From: an uncultured Candidatus Altimarinota bacterium
GTDB taxonomy: Bacteria; Patescibacteriota; Gracilibacteria; CAIRYL01
Length of the DNA stretch: 53,389 nt
Assembly (NCBI GenBank): GCA_947311245.1
Contig: CAMZKJ010000024.1
Location: forward strand, 1 to 53,389
Direction: 5' to 3'
The notes under the pieces were generated by a model that was not told where the DNA came from, searched no databases, and saw only the letters and a list, made by a program, of their open reading frames with translations. How positions within the stretch are numbered: position 1 is the stretch's first letter; every line of letters begins with the position of its first letter. This document shows, piece after piece, positions 8,232 to 15,694 of this stretch. The translations under genes and the position numbers were made by a program.

Positions 8232-8894
8232 ATGAGTAAAAAAAATACGAGAATTTCAAAAGAAAAAGCTGAATTATTTTTTCAATCATTAAAAATATTG
8301 TTTCCAGAAACAAAAGCATTTTTAAATGGTGAAACCTATTGGCAATTTTTAGTAGCTATTTTGCTTTCAGCACAAATGACAGATATTGGTGTGAATAAAG
8401 CAACTGAATCATTTTTTAAAGTGATGAAAACTCCTCAAGATGCAATTAATTTAGGAGCAGATAAAATTTATGAATTTATTAAAACTATAAATTTTGCACC
8501 TAAAAAAGCACTATATATTTTGCATTCAGCAGAATTACTGGTAAACGAATATGATGGAATTGTGCCAAAAACTCGAAAAGAGTTAGTGAAATTACCTGGA
8601 GTTGGAATGAAAACAGCTGGTGTTTTTTTGTTAAATGAAGGCTTTGAATATGCATTCCCTGTGGATACCCATATCAGAAGAATTGCGCAAAGTTTTGGTT
8701 TTACCGAAAGCAATAATGTCGATGTTATAGAAAAAGATTTAAGTAGGATTTTTCCAAAAGAGCAGTGGTTAGAGTTGCATTTACGAATAATTTCTTATGG
8801 TCGAAAATATTTATCTGCACGAAATATCCCAGAAACAATAGAGGAGGCATGGAAAGATTTAGAAAAAAATGTTGAAGAATATAAAAAAAATTAA
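8232..8894 (+). CDS. nth: Endonuclease III-like DNA glycosylase lacking the FeS cluster
   Basis: The 220-residue product is a HhH-GPD glycosylase/AP lyase of the Nth type acting on oxidised pyrimidines. It has LLSAQMTDIGVNKAT, the hairpin LPGVGMKTAG with the catalytic Lys (K127) and FPVDTHIRR with the catalytic Asp (D145); the 18-residue spacing is that of E. coli K120/D138. The C-terminal 4Fe-4S loop present in E. coli Nth is missing: after ISYGRKYLSARNIP there is only a helical tail, and the entire protein contains no cysteine. Same strand as mutY, 35 bp after it, and 7 bp before the next gene, suggesting a short operon. Confidence 0.9.
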   Translation: MSKKNTRISKEKAELFFQSLKILFPETKAFLNGETYWQFLVAILLSAQMTDIGVNKATESFFKVMKTPQDAINLGADKIYEFIKTINFAPKKALYILHSAELLVNEYDGIVPKTRKELVKLPGVGMKTAGVFLLNEGFEYAFPVDTHIRRIAQSFGFTESNNVDVIEKDLSRIFPKEQWLELHLRIISYGRKYLSARNIPETIEEAWKDLEKNVEEYKKN

Positions 8895-8901
8895 AATTAT
8901 T

Positions 8902-9669
8902 ATGAAATCAAAACAATTTTATTGGAAAATAGAGGATTTGTGGGAAAAATATTATGCAAAAAAAAATAAGAAAGTAAGCAAATGTTTTGATTTTACTCCA
9001 TCAAAAAATCCAGTATTTTTTGATGATAATGAAGATGATAAGCCATATTTTGGTTTACAAAATGATTCACAAATTATTGAAAAAGATAGTAAAAAAATAT
9101 TTTTAACAGATAATCATCATAAAGTTTTCAGTTTTTTGTTTCATCAGTTTTTACAAAATAAACAAAAAATAACCCTCATTCATATTGATGCTCATAGAGA
9201 TAATGCAATTTTTCAACATTATGAAAAATGTCGTTTTGAAATAGAAGAGGTTAAAAACTATATAAATTTTTTAGATCAGCAAGAGAATAGTAAAGAGAAT
9301 ACGGAGAAGGATATTGACGAGAGTGAAAAAATAAAAAATTATATAAACATTATTCAAAATAATTGCAGAATATCTGACTATTTAGATATTGCACTGCATT
9401 TAGGTTTTGTAGAAAAAGTACTTTCTATTACACAAACATCTGAATTTAAGAATATGACACTTGAAAATTTGAATAATAAAAATATTATTTTAAATTTAGA
9501 TATAGATATTTATGGACCGGAGGGGGGAGCTGTATCGACAGATTTAAAAACTGAGGTAATAGCAAAAAGCTGGAGAATTGCAAATGCAGTGTGCATAGCA
9601 ACCAGTCCAGCTTTTATTAATGAAGATATGGCAGAGAAAATTATTAAAATTTTTACTTCCTCTTTTTAG
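8902..9669 (+). CDS. UPF0489/arginase-like fold protein
   Basis: I chose ATG 8902, 7 bp after nth; an in-frame ATG at 8869 would overlap nth. The 255-residue product has FLTDNHHKVFSF, the metal-site-like LIHIDAHRDN (H-x-D-x-H, as in arginase/deacetylase folds) and a later ILNLDIDIYGPEGG with two Asp. This order resembles the UPF0489 (C5orf22-like) family, thought to be arginase-related, whose reaction is unknown. A charged Lys/Glu insertion lies at about residues 120-155. The gene ends in TAG overlapping the stop of convergent pyrF by 4 bp. Confidence 0.6.
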   Translation: MKSKQFYWKIEDLWEKYYAKKNKKVSKCFDFTPSKNPVFFDDNEDDKPYFGLQNDSQIIEKDSKKIFLTDNHHKVFSFLFHQFLQNKQKITLIHIDAHRDNAIFQHYEKCRFEIEEVKNYINFLDQQENSKENTEKDIDESEKIKNYINIIQNNCRISDYLDIALHLGFVEKVLSITQTSEFKNMTLENLNNKNIILNLDIDIYGPEGGAVSTDLKTEVIAKSWRIANAVCIATSPAFINEDMAEKIIKIFTSSF

Positions 9670-10523
9670 AAAAAATTTAAATCTTCTTTTGCTTTTCTTG
9701 CTGCTTCTCCTGCGTAAAATGCAAATTCTTCTGGTTTTCCAGCTTCTTCAAATGCAAATAAAATTCCTCGAGAAGAGTTTACCAGTGCACCTTTTCCTCC
9801 TTCGTAAAATACTGGTCGTAAATCGTCGGCTTCTCCTCCTTGTGCTCCGTACCCCGGAATAAGAAAAATTTGAGAAGGCATATCTCTTCGTAAAAAAGAA
9901 AGTTCTTCTGGGTATGTTGCCCCAACAACCGCTCCAATATTAGAGTATTGGTCTTTATTTATATTTTCTGTTCCGAGTCGTGCAACGGTTCGTGCAATTT
10001 TTTCACACACTAATTCTTCTCCGACTGGTAAATCTTGAATATCTCCAGATCCTGGATTTGATGTTTTTACAAGTACGAAAATTCCTTTTCCATTTTCATT
10101 TGCTTTTGTAACAAATGGGACAAGGGTATCTTCTCCCATATATGGATTCACAGTAAGTGCATCATATGGTCGGTTTTTCCCTAAGAATGCTTCGGCATAT
10201 GCTTCAGCAGTAGATCCAATATCACCTCGTTTTGCATCTACAATAACGGGAAGTTGTTTACTTTTTGCATATATACATACTTTCTCAAAAGCGTTATATC
10301 CTACGCTTCCAAATTGTTCAAAAAATGCAATTTGTGGTTTTACGCATGCTATATGAGGTTCGCATGCATCAATAATAGGGATAAGGAATTTTAAAATAGC
10401 TTCATCCGGACTGCAGTCTTCTTTTAAAAAATTTGGAATTCTATCCCAGTGTGGATCAAGCCCAAGGCATAGTACAGATTGTTTTGTATCAATAGATTCG
10501 TTTATTAAGTCGGCAAAATGCAT
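9666..10523 (-). CDS. pyrF: Orotidine 5'-phosphate decarboxylase, type 2 (long form)
   Basis: PyrF decarboxylates OMP to UMP, the last step of de novo UMP synthesis. The 285-residue protein is of the long type 2 class: VLCLGLDPHWDRIP at the N-terminus, KPQIAFFEQFG, the catalytic VDAKRGDIGSTAEAYA (Asp-Lys-x-x-Asp), LTVNPYMGEDTL, KTSNPGSGD and FLIPGYGAQGG near the phosphate site. Length is normal for type 2. It is transcribed leftward from a TATAAT-type promoter and converges on the UPF0489-like gene with a 4-bp stop overlap. Confidence 0.96.
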   Translation of the reverse strand: MHFADLINESIDTKQSVLCLGLDPHWDRIPNFLKEDCSPDEAILKFLIPIIDACEPHIACVKPQIAFFEQFGSVGYNAFEKVCIYAKSKQLPVIVDAKRGDIGSTAEAYAEAFLGKNRPYDALTVNPYMGEDTLVPFVTKANENGKGIFVLVKTSNPGSGDIQDLPVGEELVCEKIARTVARLGTENINKDQYSNIGAVVGATYPEELSFLRRDMPSQIFLIPGYGAQGGEADDLRPVFYEGGKGALVNSSRGILFAFEEAGKPEEFAFYAGEAARKAKEDLNFF

Positions 10524-10550
10524 AAGTTTTATAAAAAATATAGTGTTTAT

Positions 10551-10579
10551 ATTATAGCTTTTATTTATTTAAGTGCTAG
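10551..10579 (-). promoter_or_regulatory. Possible pyrF promoter
   Basis: On the minus strand an exact TATAAT lies at 10556-10551, 28 bp before the pyrF start. The -35 position is poor (TAGCAC-like at 10578-10573, 16-bp spacer), so only the -10 is convincing. Confidence 0.35.
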
Positions 10580-10685
10580 AGAATTTTTTATATTTTAGGT
10601 ATTATTAAGAATAGAACTTGATAAATTTTAGATTTTAAGTAAAACTATTTCTGTTATGTATTATATTTTAAAAGAAATAAAAGAT

Positions 10686-10904
10686 ATGAAAGATATTGTA
10701 TTCTGGGTAGAAATTGTGTCAGCGATTATGTTAATTCTTATTATTTTACTTCAGCCAAAAACAAGCTCTGGAATGGGTTCAATGGCAGGAGAAGATTCTG
10801 CGGCACTTAATACGAAAAGAGGGGGAGAAAAAGTTATTCATACAATAACAATTATTCTTGCATTTACATTCGCTATATCGGCATTTTTATATCATATTCT
10901 TTAG
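10686..10904 (+). CDS. secG: Preprotein translocase subunit SecG
   Basis: SecG is the small two-helix partner of SecYE in protein export. I take ATG 10686 (72 residues, MKDIVFWVEIVSAIM) because the ten residues from the upstream ATG 10656 are charged and would precede the first helix unusually. Helix 1 (FWVEIVSAIMLILIILLQ) is followed by the typical KTSSGMGSMAGEDSAALNTKRGGEK loop and helix 2 (IITIILAFTFAISAFLY-like). The family length is about 70-110. It sits 45 bp before the peptide-binding protein gene, as is common in Patescibacteria. Confidence 0.9.
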   Translation: MKDIVFWVEIVSAIMLILIILLQPKTSSGMGSMAGEDSAALNTKRGGEKVIHTITIILAFTFAISAFLYHIL

Positions 10905-10949
10905 TTTCTTGTATCTGTTCTATTTTATTAATTTATATTATAAAAAAAT

Positions 10950-13187
10950 ATGAGAGGAATTAAATCGATAAAAAAGAAGTTATTTGCTGGAGTCTCAACA
11001 ATAGAAAAGCTTCTCTTAATGTTTTTAGGAGGGCTTTTTTTTTGGGGGCTTTTCGGATTGCTTTCTGTTTTTTTTGTAACTCATTCGGTTTCATTACCAG
11101 AAAAAGGAGGGGTTTATAAAGAGGGGGTTCTTGGAGATGTTTCAAATCTTGTATTGAATCCGTTGTATGTATATGGGAAACGAGATAAAAGTTTTGAATC
11201 TGATGTTACTTCTTTAGTGTTTTCTGGTTTAATGAGTTACGATACAAATTCAGGGAAAACCATAGATAATATTGCAACTCATACATTGTCTGCAGATAAA
11301 AAAACATATACCTTTTATTTAAAAGATGGAGTTCGGTGGCATGATGGTGCAGATGTTACAATAGATGATATTTATTACACCTTTGAAACAGTTATAAAAT
11401 CTGAAGATTTTCAAAATATATTTTTACAAGAGGCTTTTAAAAATGTTGAAATAAAAAAAATAAGTGATAGTGCAATTTCTTTTACTATTCAATATCCATA
11501 CAAATATTTTCTTACAAATTTTACAGTAGGAATATTGCCATATCATATCTTAAAAGATGTTCCTATCGCGGATTTAGAATATGATGAGTTTTCTCAAAAC
11601 CCGATAGGGTGTGGTCCATATAAATTTTCGTCTTTAGAAGAGGTAAAAAAAGGTATTTTTAAATTGAAACTTGAAGTCTTTGAAAATTCTGAATTATTTA
11701 ATTCATATTTATCAGGAATAGAGTTTTATATTTACTCAAGAAAAAGTTCATTATCTTTGGATGCGTCAACGCTTCATGGGATTCGTCCATTTCCAAAAGT
11801 GATGAAAGATGAGTTTGAAATTCCTGAAAAATTTTCTTTAAAAGAGTATAATCTTCCACAGTATTCAGCATTGTTTTTTAATATGAAAAAACCTGTGTTT
11901 GATGGGCGTAATGGTCGACAGATTCGATTAGCTATGCAACTTGCAACAAATAAAAATGCTATAATTGAAAATATTGTAAGTGGTTCGCGAATAGATACTC
12001 CACTTCTTGAATCGGACAATTCGGATTGGGAATATGAATTTGATACAGTAAAAGCACAAGGAGCATTGAAAGATAGTGGTTATTTTTTACCAAGCTCAAA
12101 ACCTAAAACATTTGTTCCCAAGAAATCTGATACTCAATATATAACATTTCCAACTCTTGAAAATGTATTTGAAACAAAGCGTTCAAATTATGTTTTAGAA
12201 GAAAACAAACAAAACAAACAAACTGAAGAAAACGACAAAGAAAATAAAGAAAATAAAGAAAATAAAGAAAATAAAGAAAATAAAGAAAATAAAGAAGATA
12301 AAGAAAATAAAGAACCAGAATATTTTATTTTAAAAGGAAAATATCCTGTAAAAATTGAAAAAACAAAAATATTTATAGATGATGAGTTTTTACGAGAAGA
12401 AAAAAAACCAGAAATGGCAAGAAATTGGACGTTTCCATTGGAATTAAAAGATAAATTTAATGATGGGACTCATGAAATTCGACTAGAATTTTGGAATTTT
12501 GATGGAGAATTGGAAAAAGAAGATGCAATTTCCGTGTATTTAGAGCCTATTGCAAAAGAAAAAACAGATGCTGAGCAAAAATATGAAATTCGTGAAAATA
12601 AAAAAGGTGAAAAACTTAAATTAACTCTTGTAACAAGTGATAAACCGTATTATTATAAAGAGGTTGCTGAATATCTAAAAGAAGATTATGGAAAGATTGG
12701 GATAGATCTTGATATAAAAGTCTTGAATATGAATTCTTTTTTAGATAGAGTAAAGCATAGAGAGTATGATATTCTTTTATATGGTCAAAGTCTTGGGTAT
12801 AATCTTGATATTTATGAATTTTTTCATGAAAGTCAGGCAGGAAAAGATAATCTTTCAGATTATCAAAATCCGACAGCAAGTGTTTTGATTGAAGAGATTA
12901 GAAGATCTCATATGACAGATGTTCGTACAGCAAAAATGCAAAAATTGCGAGAGTCTTTTAAACGAGATATTCCTGCAGTTTTCCTTTTCTCTCCTACGTA
13001 TCAATATTATTTTGATTCAAAGTTAAAGGGGTTAGATATTTCAAGTATTGGTTCTCATAAAGACCGATTTTCAAATATTGAACATGCATATATGGTAGAG
13101 AAAAGATTATTGGAAGATTCTACCTGGGTAGACTTTCCTCAATGGTTTCTCAATAATTATATTTCTTTTATAACTTTTTCATTATGA
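10950..13187 (+). CDS. Membrane-anchored ABC-type oligopeptide-binding protein (SBP family 5) with inserted Ig-like domain
   Basis: The 745-residue protein has one N-terminal transmembrane helix (about residues 17-48, LLLMFLGGLFFWGLFGLLSVFF-like) with no lipobox Cys. An SBP_bac_5 domain follows: GGVYKEGVLGDVSNLVLNPLY, LVFSGLMSYD, FYLKDGVRWHDGADVTIDDI and YEFDTVKAQGALKDSGY. From about residue 400 the second lobe is interrupted by a (Lys-Glu-Asn)n linker and a ~90-residue beta-rich, Ig/Big-like segment (FILKGKYPVKI...WTFPLEL...GTHEIRLEFWNFDG). The SBP fold then resumes with LKLTLVTSDKPYYYKEVAEYLK. No permease or ATPase is nearby, so transport is unproven. It ends in TGA inside ATGA, coupling it to rplI; this is the only TGA stop I found. 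Confidence 0.85.
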   Translation: MRGIKSIKKKLFAGVSTIEKLLLMFLGGLFFWGLFGLLSVFFVTHSVSLPEKGGVYKEGVLGDVSNLVLNPLYVYGKRDKSFESDVTSLVFSGLMSYDTNSGKTIDNIATHTLSADKKTYTFYLKDGVRWHDGADVTIDDIYYTFETVIKSEDFQNIFLQEAFKNVEIKKISDSAISFTIQYPYKYFLTNFTVGILPYHILKDVPIADLEYDEFSQNPIGCGPYKFSSLEEVKKGIFKLKLEVFENSELFNSYLSGIEFYIYSRKSSLSLDASTLHGIRPFPKVMKDEFEIPEKFSLKEYNLPQYSALFFNMKKPVFDGRNGRQIRLAMQLATNKNAIIENIVSGSRIDTPLLESDNSDWEYEFDTVKAQGALKDSGYFLPSSKPKTFVPKKSDTQYITFPTLENVFETKRSNYVLEENKQNKQTEENDKENKENKENKENKENKENKEDKENKEPEYFILKGKYPVKIEKTKIFIDDEFLREEKKPEMARNWTFPLELKDKFNDGTHEIRLEFWNFDGELEKEDAISVYLEPIAKEKTDAEQKYEIRENKKGEKLKLTLVTSDKPYYYKEVAEYLKEDYGKIGIDLDIKVLNMNSFLDRVKHREYDILLYGQSLGYNLDIYEFFHESQAGKDNLSDYQNPTASVLIEEIRRSHMTDVRTAKMQKLRESFKRDIPAVFLFSPTYQYYFDSKLKGLDISSIGSHKDRFSNIEHAYMVEKRLLEDSTWVDFPQWFLNNYISFITFSL
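12237..12308 (+). repeat. 9-bp in-frame tandem repeat (KEN)n
   Basis: Eight units of AAAGAAAAT (the seventh reads AAAGAAGAT) encode a Lys-Glu-Asn linker inside the peptide-binding protein, immediately before its inserted Ig-like segment. Confidence 0.92.
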
Positions 13188-13633
13188 ACGTATTGTTACT
13201 TAAAAACGTGAAAGGTCTTGGAACAGCTGGTCAGCTGGTTGATGTTCCACGAGGTTTTGCAACTAATAAACTTATTCCATCTAAATTGGCTAAGTTTCCT
13301 TCTGTTGAAGAAGAATTAAAAGCTGAAGCATTTGTACCAAATGTAGAAAAAGATTCTTCAGAATTTGTTGAATGGGCAAAAGCTACAGTTGTTAAATTAT
13401 CTGGTAAAACATTATTGTTTTCTGGAAAAGCATCTGAGAAAGGTCATCTTTTTGGTTCTATTTCAGAGGCAGATATTGTAGAGCGAATTAAGTCTGATTT
13501 CGATGTTGATGTTGAAGTAAGTCAAATTCACATTGATAAAAAAATTAAAGACCTTGGTGATAACCGAGTAGAAGTAGTTTTTTCTCCAGAATTTCATGCA
13601 GCTCTTACTATTCGTGTAGAAGCAGCTAAATAA
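13184..13633 (+). CDS. rplI: 50S ribosomal protein bL9
   Basis: The 149-residue product has the bL9 opening MNVLLLKNVKGLGTAGQLVDVPRGFATNKLIP with the signature GxxGxxxxVxxGxxxNxLxP, a central helix, and the C-terminal rRNA-binding domain (LFSGKASEKGHLFGSISEADIVE). Length is normal. The start overlaps the previous gene's TGA by 4 bp (ATGA), indicating translational coupling. bL9 is missing in several CPR lineages, so its presence is a lineage clue. A long hairpin and a tRNA gene follow. Confidence 0.97.
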   Translation: MNVLLLKNVKGLGTAGQLVDVPRGFATNKLIPSKLAKFPSVEEELKAEAFVPNVEKDSSEFVEWAKATVVKLSGKTLLFSGKASEKGHLFGSISEADIVERIKSDFDVDVEVSQIHIDKKIKDLGDNRVEVVFSPEFHAALTIRVEAAK

Positions 13634-13644
13634 TACAAATTTTG

Positions 13645-13707
13645 TCAATTATGGGTTGTGAATAATATTATTATTATTGTAGTAATATTATTACAGCTCA
13701 TAATTGA
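13645..13707 (+). other. Long imperfect hairpin between rplI and the tRNA gene
   Basis: Arms TCAATTATG...AATAATATTA and TAATATTATT...CATAATTGA can pair over about 25 bp. The middle section (GGTTGT with ACAGCT) includes two G-U pairs, there is one bulged G, and the loop is 12 nt. No T tract follows, so it is not a classical terminator. It could be an RNase III-type processing site separating rplI mRNA from the tRNA, or an mRNA stabiliser. Confidence 0.6.
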
Positions 13708-13715
13708 GCAATTGA

Positions 13716-13791
13716 GGGCCTGTAGCTCAGGGGTTAGAGCAGAAGACTCATAATCTTTTTGTCGATGGTTCAATTCCATCCAGGCCCACCA
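13716..13791 (+). tRNA. tRNA with CAU anticodon (Ile2 with lysidine, or elongator Met)
   Basis: The 76-nt cloverleaf has acceptor stem GGGCCTG/CAGGCCC, D-arm AGCTCAGGGGTTAGAGC, anticodon stem GAAGA/TCTTT (one G-U) around loop CTCATAA, T-arm GATGG-TTCAATT-CCATC and an encoded ACCA end (13788-13791). CAU serves both Met and the AUA-reading Ile2 tRNA. It lacks the GGG/CCC anticodon-stem pairs of initiator tRNA. C4-G69 and C5-G68 in the acceptor stem and overall likeness to E. coli tRNA-Ile2 favour the TilS-modified Ile2, but this is inference. Confidence 0.93.
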
Positions 13792-13800
13792 TTTTTTATA

Positions 13801-13841
13801 AAAAAAACTCATAAAATAAATTTTTATTTTATGAGTTTTTT
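13801..13841. terminator. Bidirectional terminator between tRNA and rsmE
   Basis: A long perfect hairpin (AAAAAACTCATAAAATAAA pairing with TTATTTTATGAGTTTTTT) has a T run on the right and an A run on the left. It can therefore end the rightward tRNA transcript and the leftward folD-rsmE transcript. Confidence 0.8.
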
Positions 13842-13851
13842 AATATTTATT

Positions 13852-14646
13852 TTATAGAAAAAAACTTGCTACAGTTATGCATGCACTTTCACTTTTTAAA
13901 ACAAGAGGTGTGTTAAATTTTCTAATAGTAATATTTTTTTCTGATATTTTTTGAAATTCTAATCGTTCATTGTTTGAGAACCCTCCTTCTGGGCCAATAA
14001 AAAATAAGTAGTAGTTATCGATTGTGCTATTTTTATTACTTTTAAATTTTATTATTTCGTTATCTGAAAAAATATTTTCTTGAAAATCACAAATATAATT
14101 TTTTTCTACGTTTGGTGAAATTTTTATATTTTTTAAATATGTTTGAAAATTTATGCTATCTATTTCCATGAGAGTATTTCTTCCGCATTGCTCGCATGAT
14201 GATCGTAAAATTGTATTAAATTTTTCAAATATTTTTTCTGTGAGTTTAATATTGCCTTGGCTTCGTTCGCATTCTACAAATGTTATTTTTTCAACTCCCA
14301 TTTGATTTAAAATAGGAAGGGTAGATGTAATAGTTTTTATTTCGCAAATTCCCCAAAAAAGGTGTAGTTTTCCAGTGAATGCATTTTCGGTGTGTTGTGA
14401 TATGAGTTCTAATTCTGCAGATCTTTTTGAAATATTTAGAATATTATATGTATAGTATTTAATTAGATTTTTATTACTATTTTCATCTGTGTTGCTATTA
14501 CTATTATTATTCTTTTTATTTGTAATATTTATAAAAATTATTTTATCGTCAATTTTTTTTCTTCGTACTCGAATAAGTGAGTGAAAATCTGTATTTTCTA
14601 GTGTGATATGCACTTGTCCTGCGTCTTTGTGATGAAAAAAAAGCAT
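13852..14646 (-). CDS. rsmE: 16S rRNA m3U1498 methyltransferase
   Basis: RsmE is a SPOUT-fold methyltransferase that N3-methylates U1498 of 16S rRNA using SAM. The 264-residue product has the N-terminal PUA-like part (HHKDAGQVHITLENTDFHSLIRVRRKK-type), KLHLFWGICE...QMGVEKITFVECERSQG, RSSCEQCGRN, and the SAM-binding knot FIGPEGGFSNNERLEF with the C-terminal PLVLKSESACITVASF. An Asn/Ser-rich insertion lies at about residues 43-60. It lies 8 bp downstream of folD, probably co-transcribed. Confidence 0.93.
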   Translation of the reverse strand: MLFFHHKDAGQVHITLENTDFHSLIRVRRKKIDDKIIFINITNKKNNNSNSNTDENSNKNLIKYYTYNILNISKRSAELELISQHTENAFTGKLHLFWGICEIKTITSTLPILNQMGVEKITFVECERSQGNIKLTEKIFEKFNTILRSSCEQCGRNTLMEIDSINFQTYLKNIKISPNVEKNYICDFQENIFSDNEIIKFKSNKNSTIDNYYLFFIGPEGGFSNNERLEFQKISEKNITIRKFNTPLVLKSESACITVASFFL

Positions 14647-14654
14647 AAATTAAT

Positions 14655-15509
14655 TTATTGTGAAGCTCTTAATGTATTTTGGATTAAGCTCGCTACAGTC
14701 ATTGGTCCAACTCCACCAGGAACTGGAGAAATAGCTGAAACTTTTTCTTTTACTGATTCAAAATCGACATCTCCGCACAGTATAAATTTTTTGTCTGAAG
14801 TTTTATCTGGGTTTTCGATTCTATGAATTCCTACATCTACAAGTATTGCTCCATCTTTTATCATTTCGCCTGTAATAAATTTAGGTTGTCCAATTGCAAC
14901 TATAATTATATCTGCGCGTTTTGTATGAAACGCTAAATCTTTTGTCCGTGAATGACAAACGGTAACAGTCGCATTTCTGTTTAAAAGCATTATTGCTACT
15001 GCTTTTCCTACATTGTTACTTCGTCCAATAACTACAACTTCTTTTCCAGAAATTTCTATATTGTTTTCTTCGAGCATTGCAACAATTCCTGCAGGCGTTG
15101 CTGGTGGTAAAAATTCTTTATCTTTAGAAAGATATACTTCTCCTAAATTTGCGGGATGAAATCCGTCCATATCTTTTTTAGGGTCTATTGCATAGAGCAC
15201 TTTTTCTTCTGAAATATGACTTGGGAGTGGTACTTGTACAATCATTCCAGTTACCGTTTGGTCTTCGTTTAATTCTTTTATTTTATTTAACACTTCAGAT
15301 TCAGTAATGTCGTAAGGAAATTCAATAGATATTGATCTAATCCCTGCTTTTTCACACGATTTTTTTTTATTATTTACATAGACTTGAGAGGCTGGATCTG
15401 ATCCTACTAGAATAACAGCAAGGCACGGTTTTTTATCCATTATATCGGTTTGTGCTTTCATTGAAATGTACATGTTTTCTGCTAAGTTTTTCCCGTCTAA
15501 AATTTTCAT
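14655..15509 (-). CDS. folD: Bifunctional methylene-THF dehydrogenase / methenyl-THF cyclohydrolase
   Basis: FolD interconverts 5,10-methylene-, methenyl- and 10-formyl-tetrahydrofolate with NADP. The 284-residue length is standard. Visible features are LVGSDPASQVYVNNKKKSCEKAGI with the catalytic YVxxKxK lysine, VQVPLPSHI, IDPKKDMDGFHPANLG, PATPAGI, the NADP motif VIGRSNNVGKAVA, CHSRT, and the C-terminal PVPGGVGPMTVASL signature. It supplies one-carbon units for purine synthesis and formyl-Met, matching purB and def elsewhere in the window. It leads a two-gene operon with rsmE. Confidence 0.97.
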   Translation of the reverse strand: MKILDGKNLAENMYISMKAQTDIMDKKPCLAVILVGSDPASQVYVNNKKKSCEKAGIRSISIEFPYDITESEVLNKIKELNEDQTVTGMIVQVPLPSHISEEKVLYAIDPKKDMDGFHPANLGEVYLSKDKEFLPPATPAGIVAMLEENNIEISGKEVVVIGRSNNVGKAVAIMLLNRNATVTVCHSRTKDLAFHTKRADIIIVAIGQPKFITGEMIKDGAILVDVGIHRIENPDKTSDKKFILCGDVDFESVKEKVSAISPVPGGVGPMTVASLIQNTLRASQ

Positions 15510-15694
15510 ATAATTCTATATAATGGTGTATATTCTTCTGTATTTTACATGTAAAAACTATTAAATATCAAGAGTGAATGATTTATCTATTCTCATAGGT
15601 ATTTCCGTACTATTGGAATTATTATAATTTCTTATATAAACGTAAGCATGCTAAATTATGTGTACAGATTATCTTGTTCATTATTTATATATTC

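Noticed and set aside
12237-12308. CRISPR-like array
   Set aside because: The 9-bp units have no spacers and are in frame inside a gene; the same holds for 7750-7785. The CAACA run at 53072 also lacks spacers.
13634-13715. T-box or other riboswitch before the tRNA
   Set aside because: No T-box bulge, specifier loop or aptamer core is visible; only a simple hairpin is supported.
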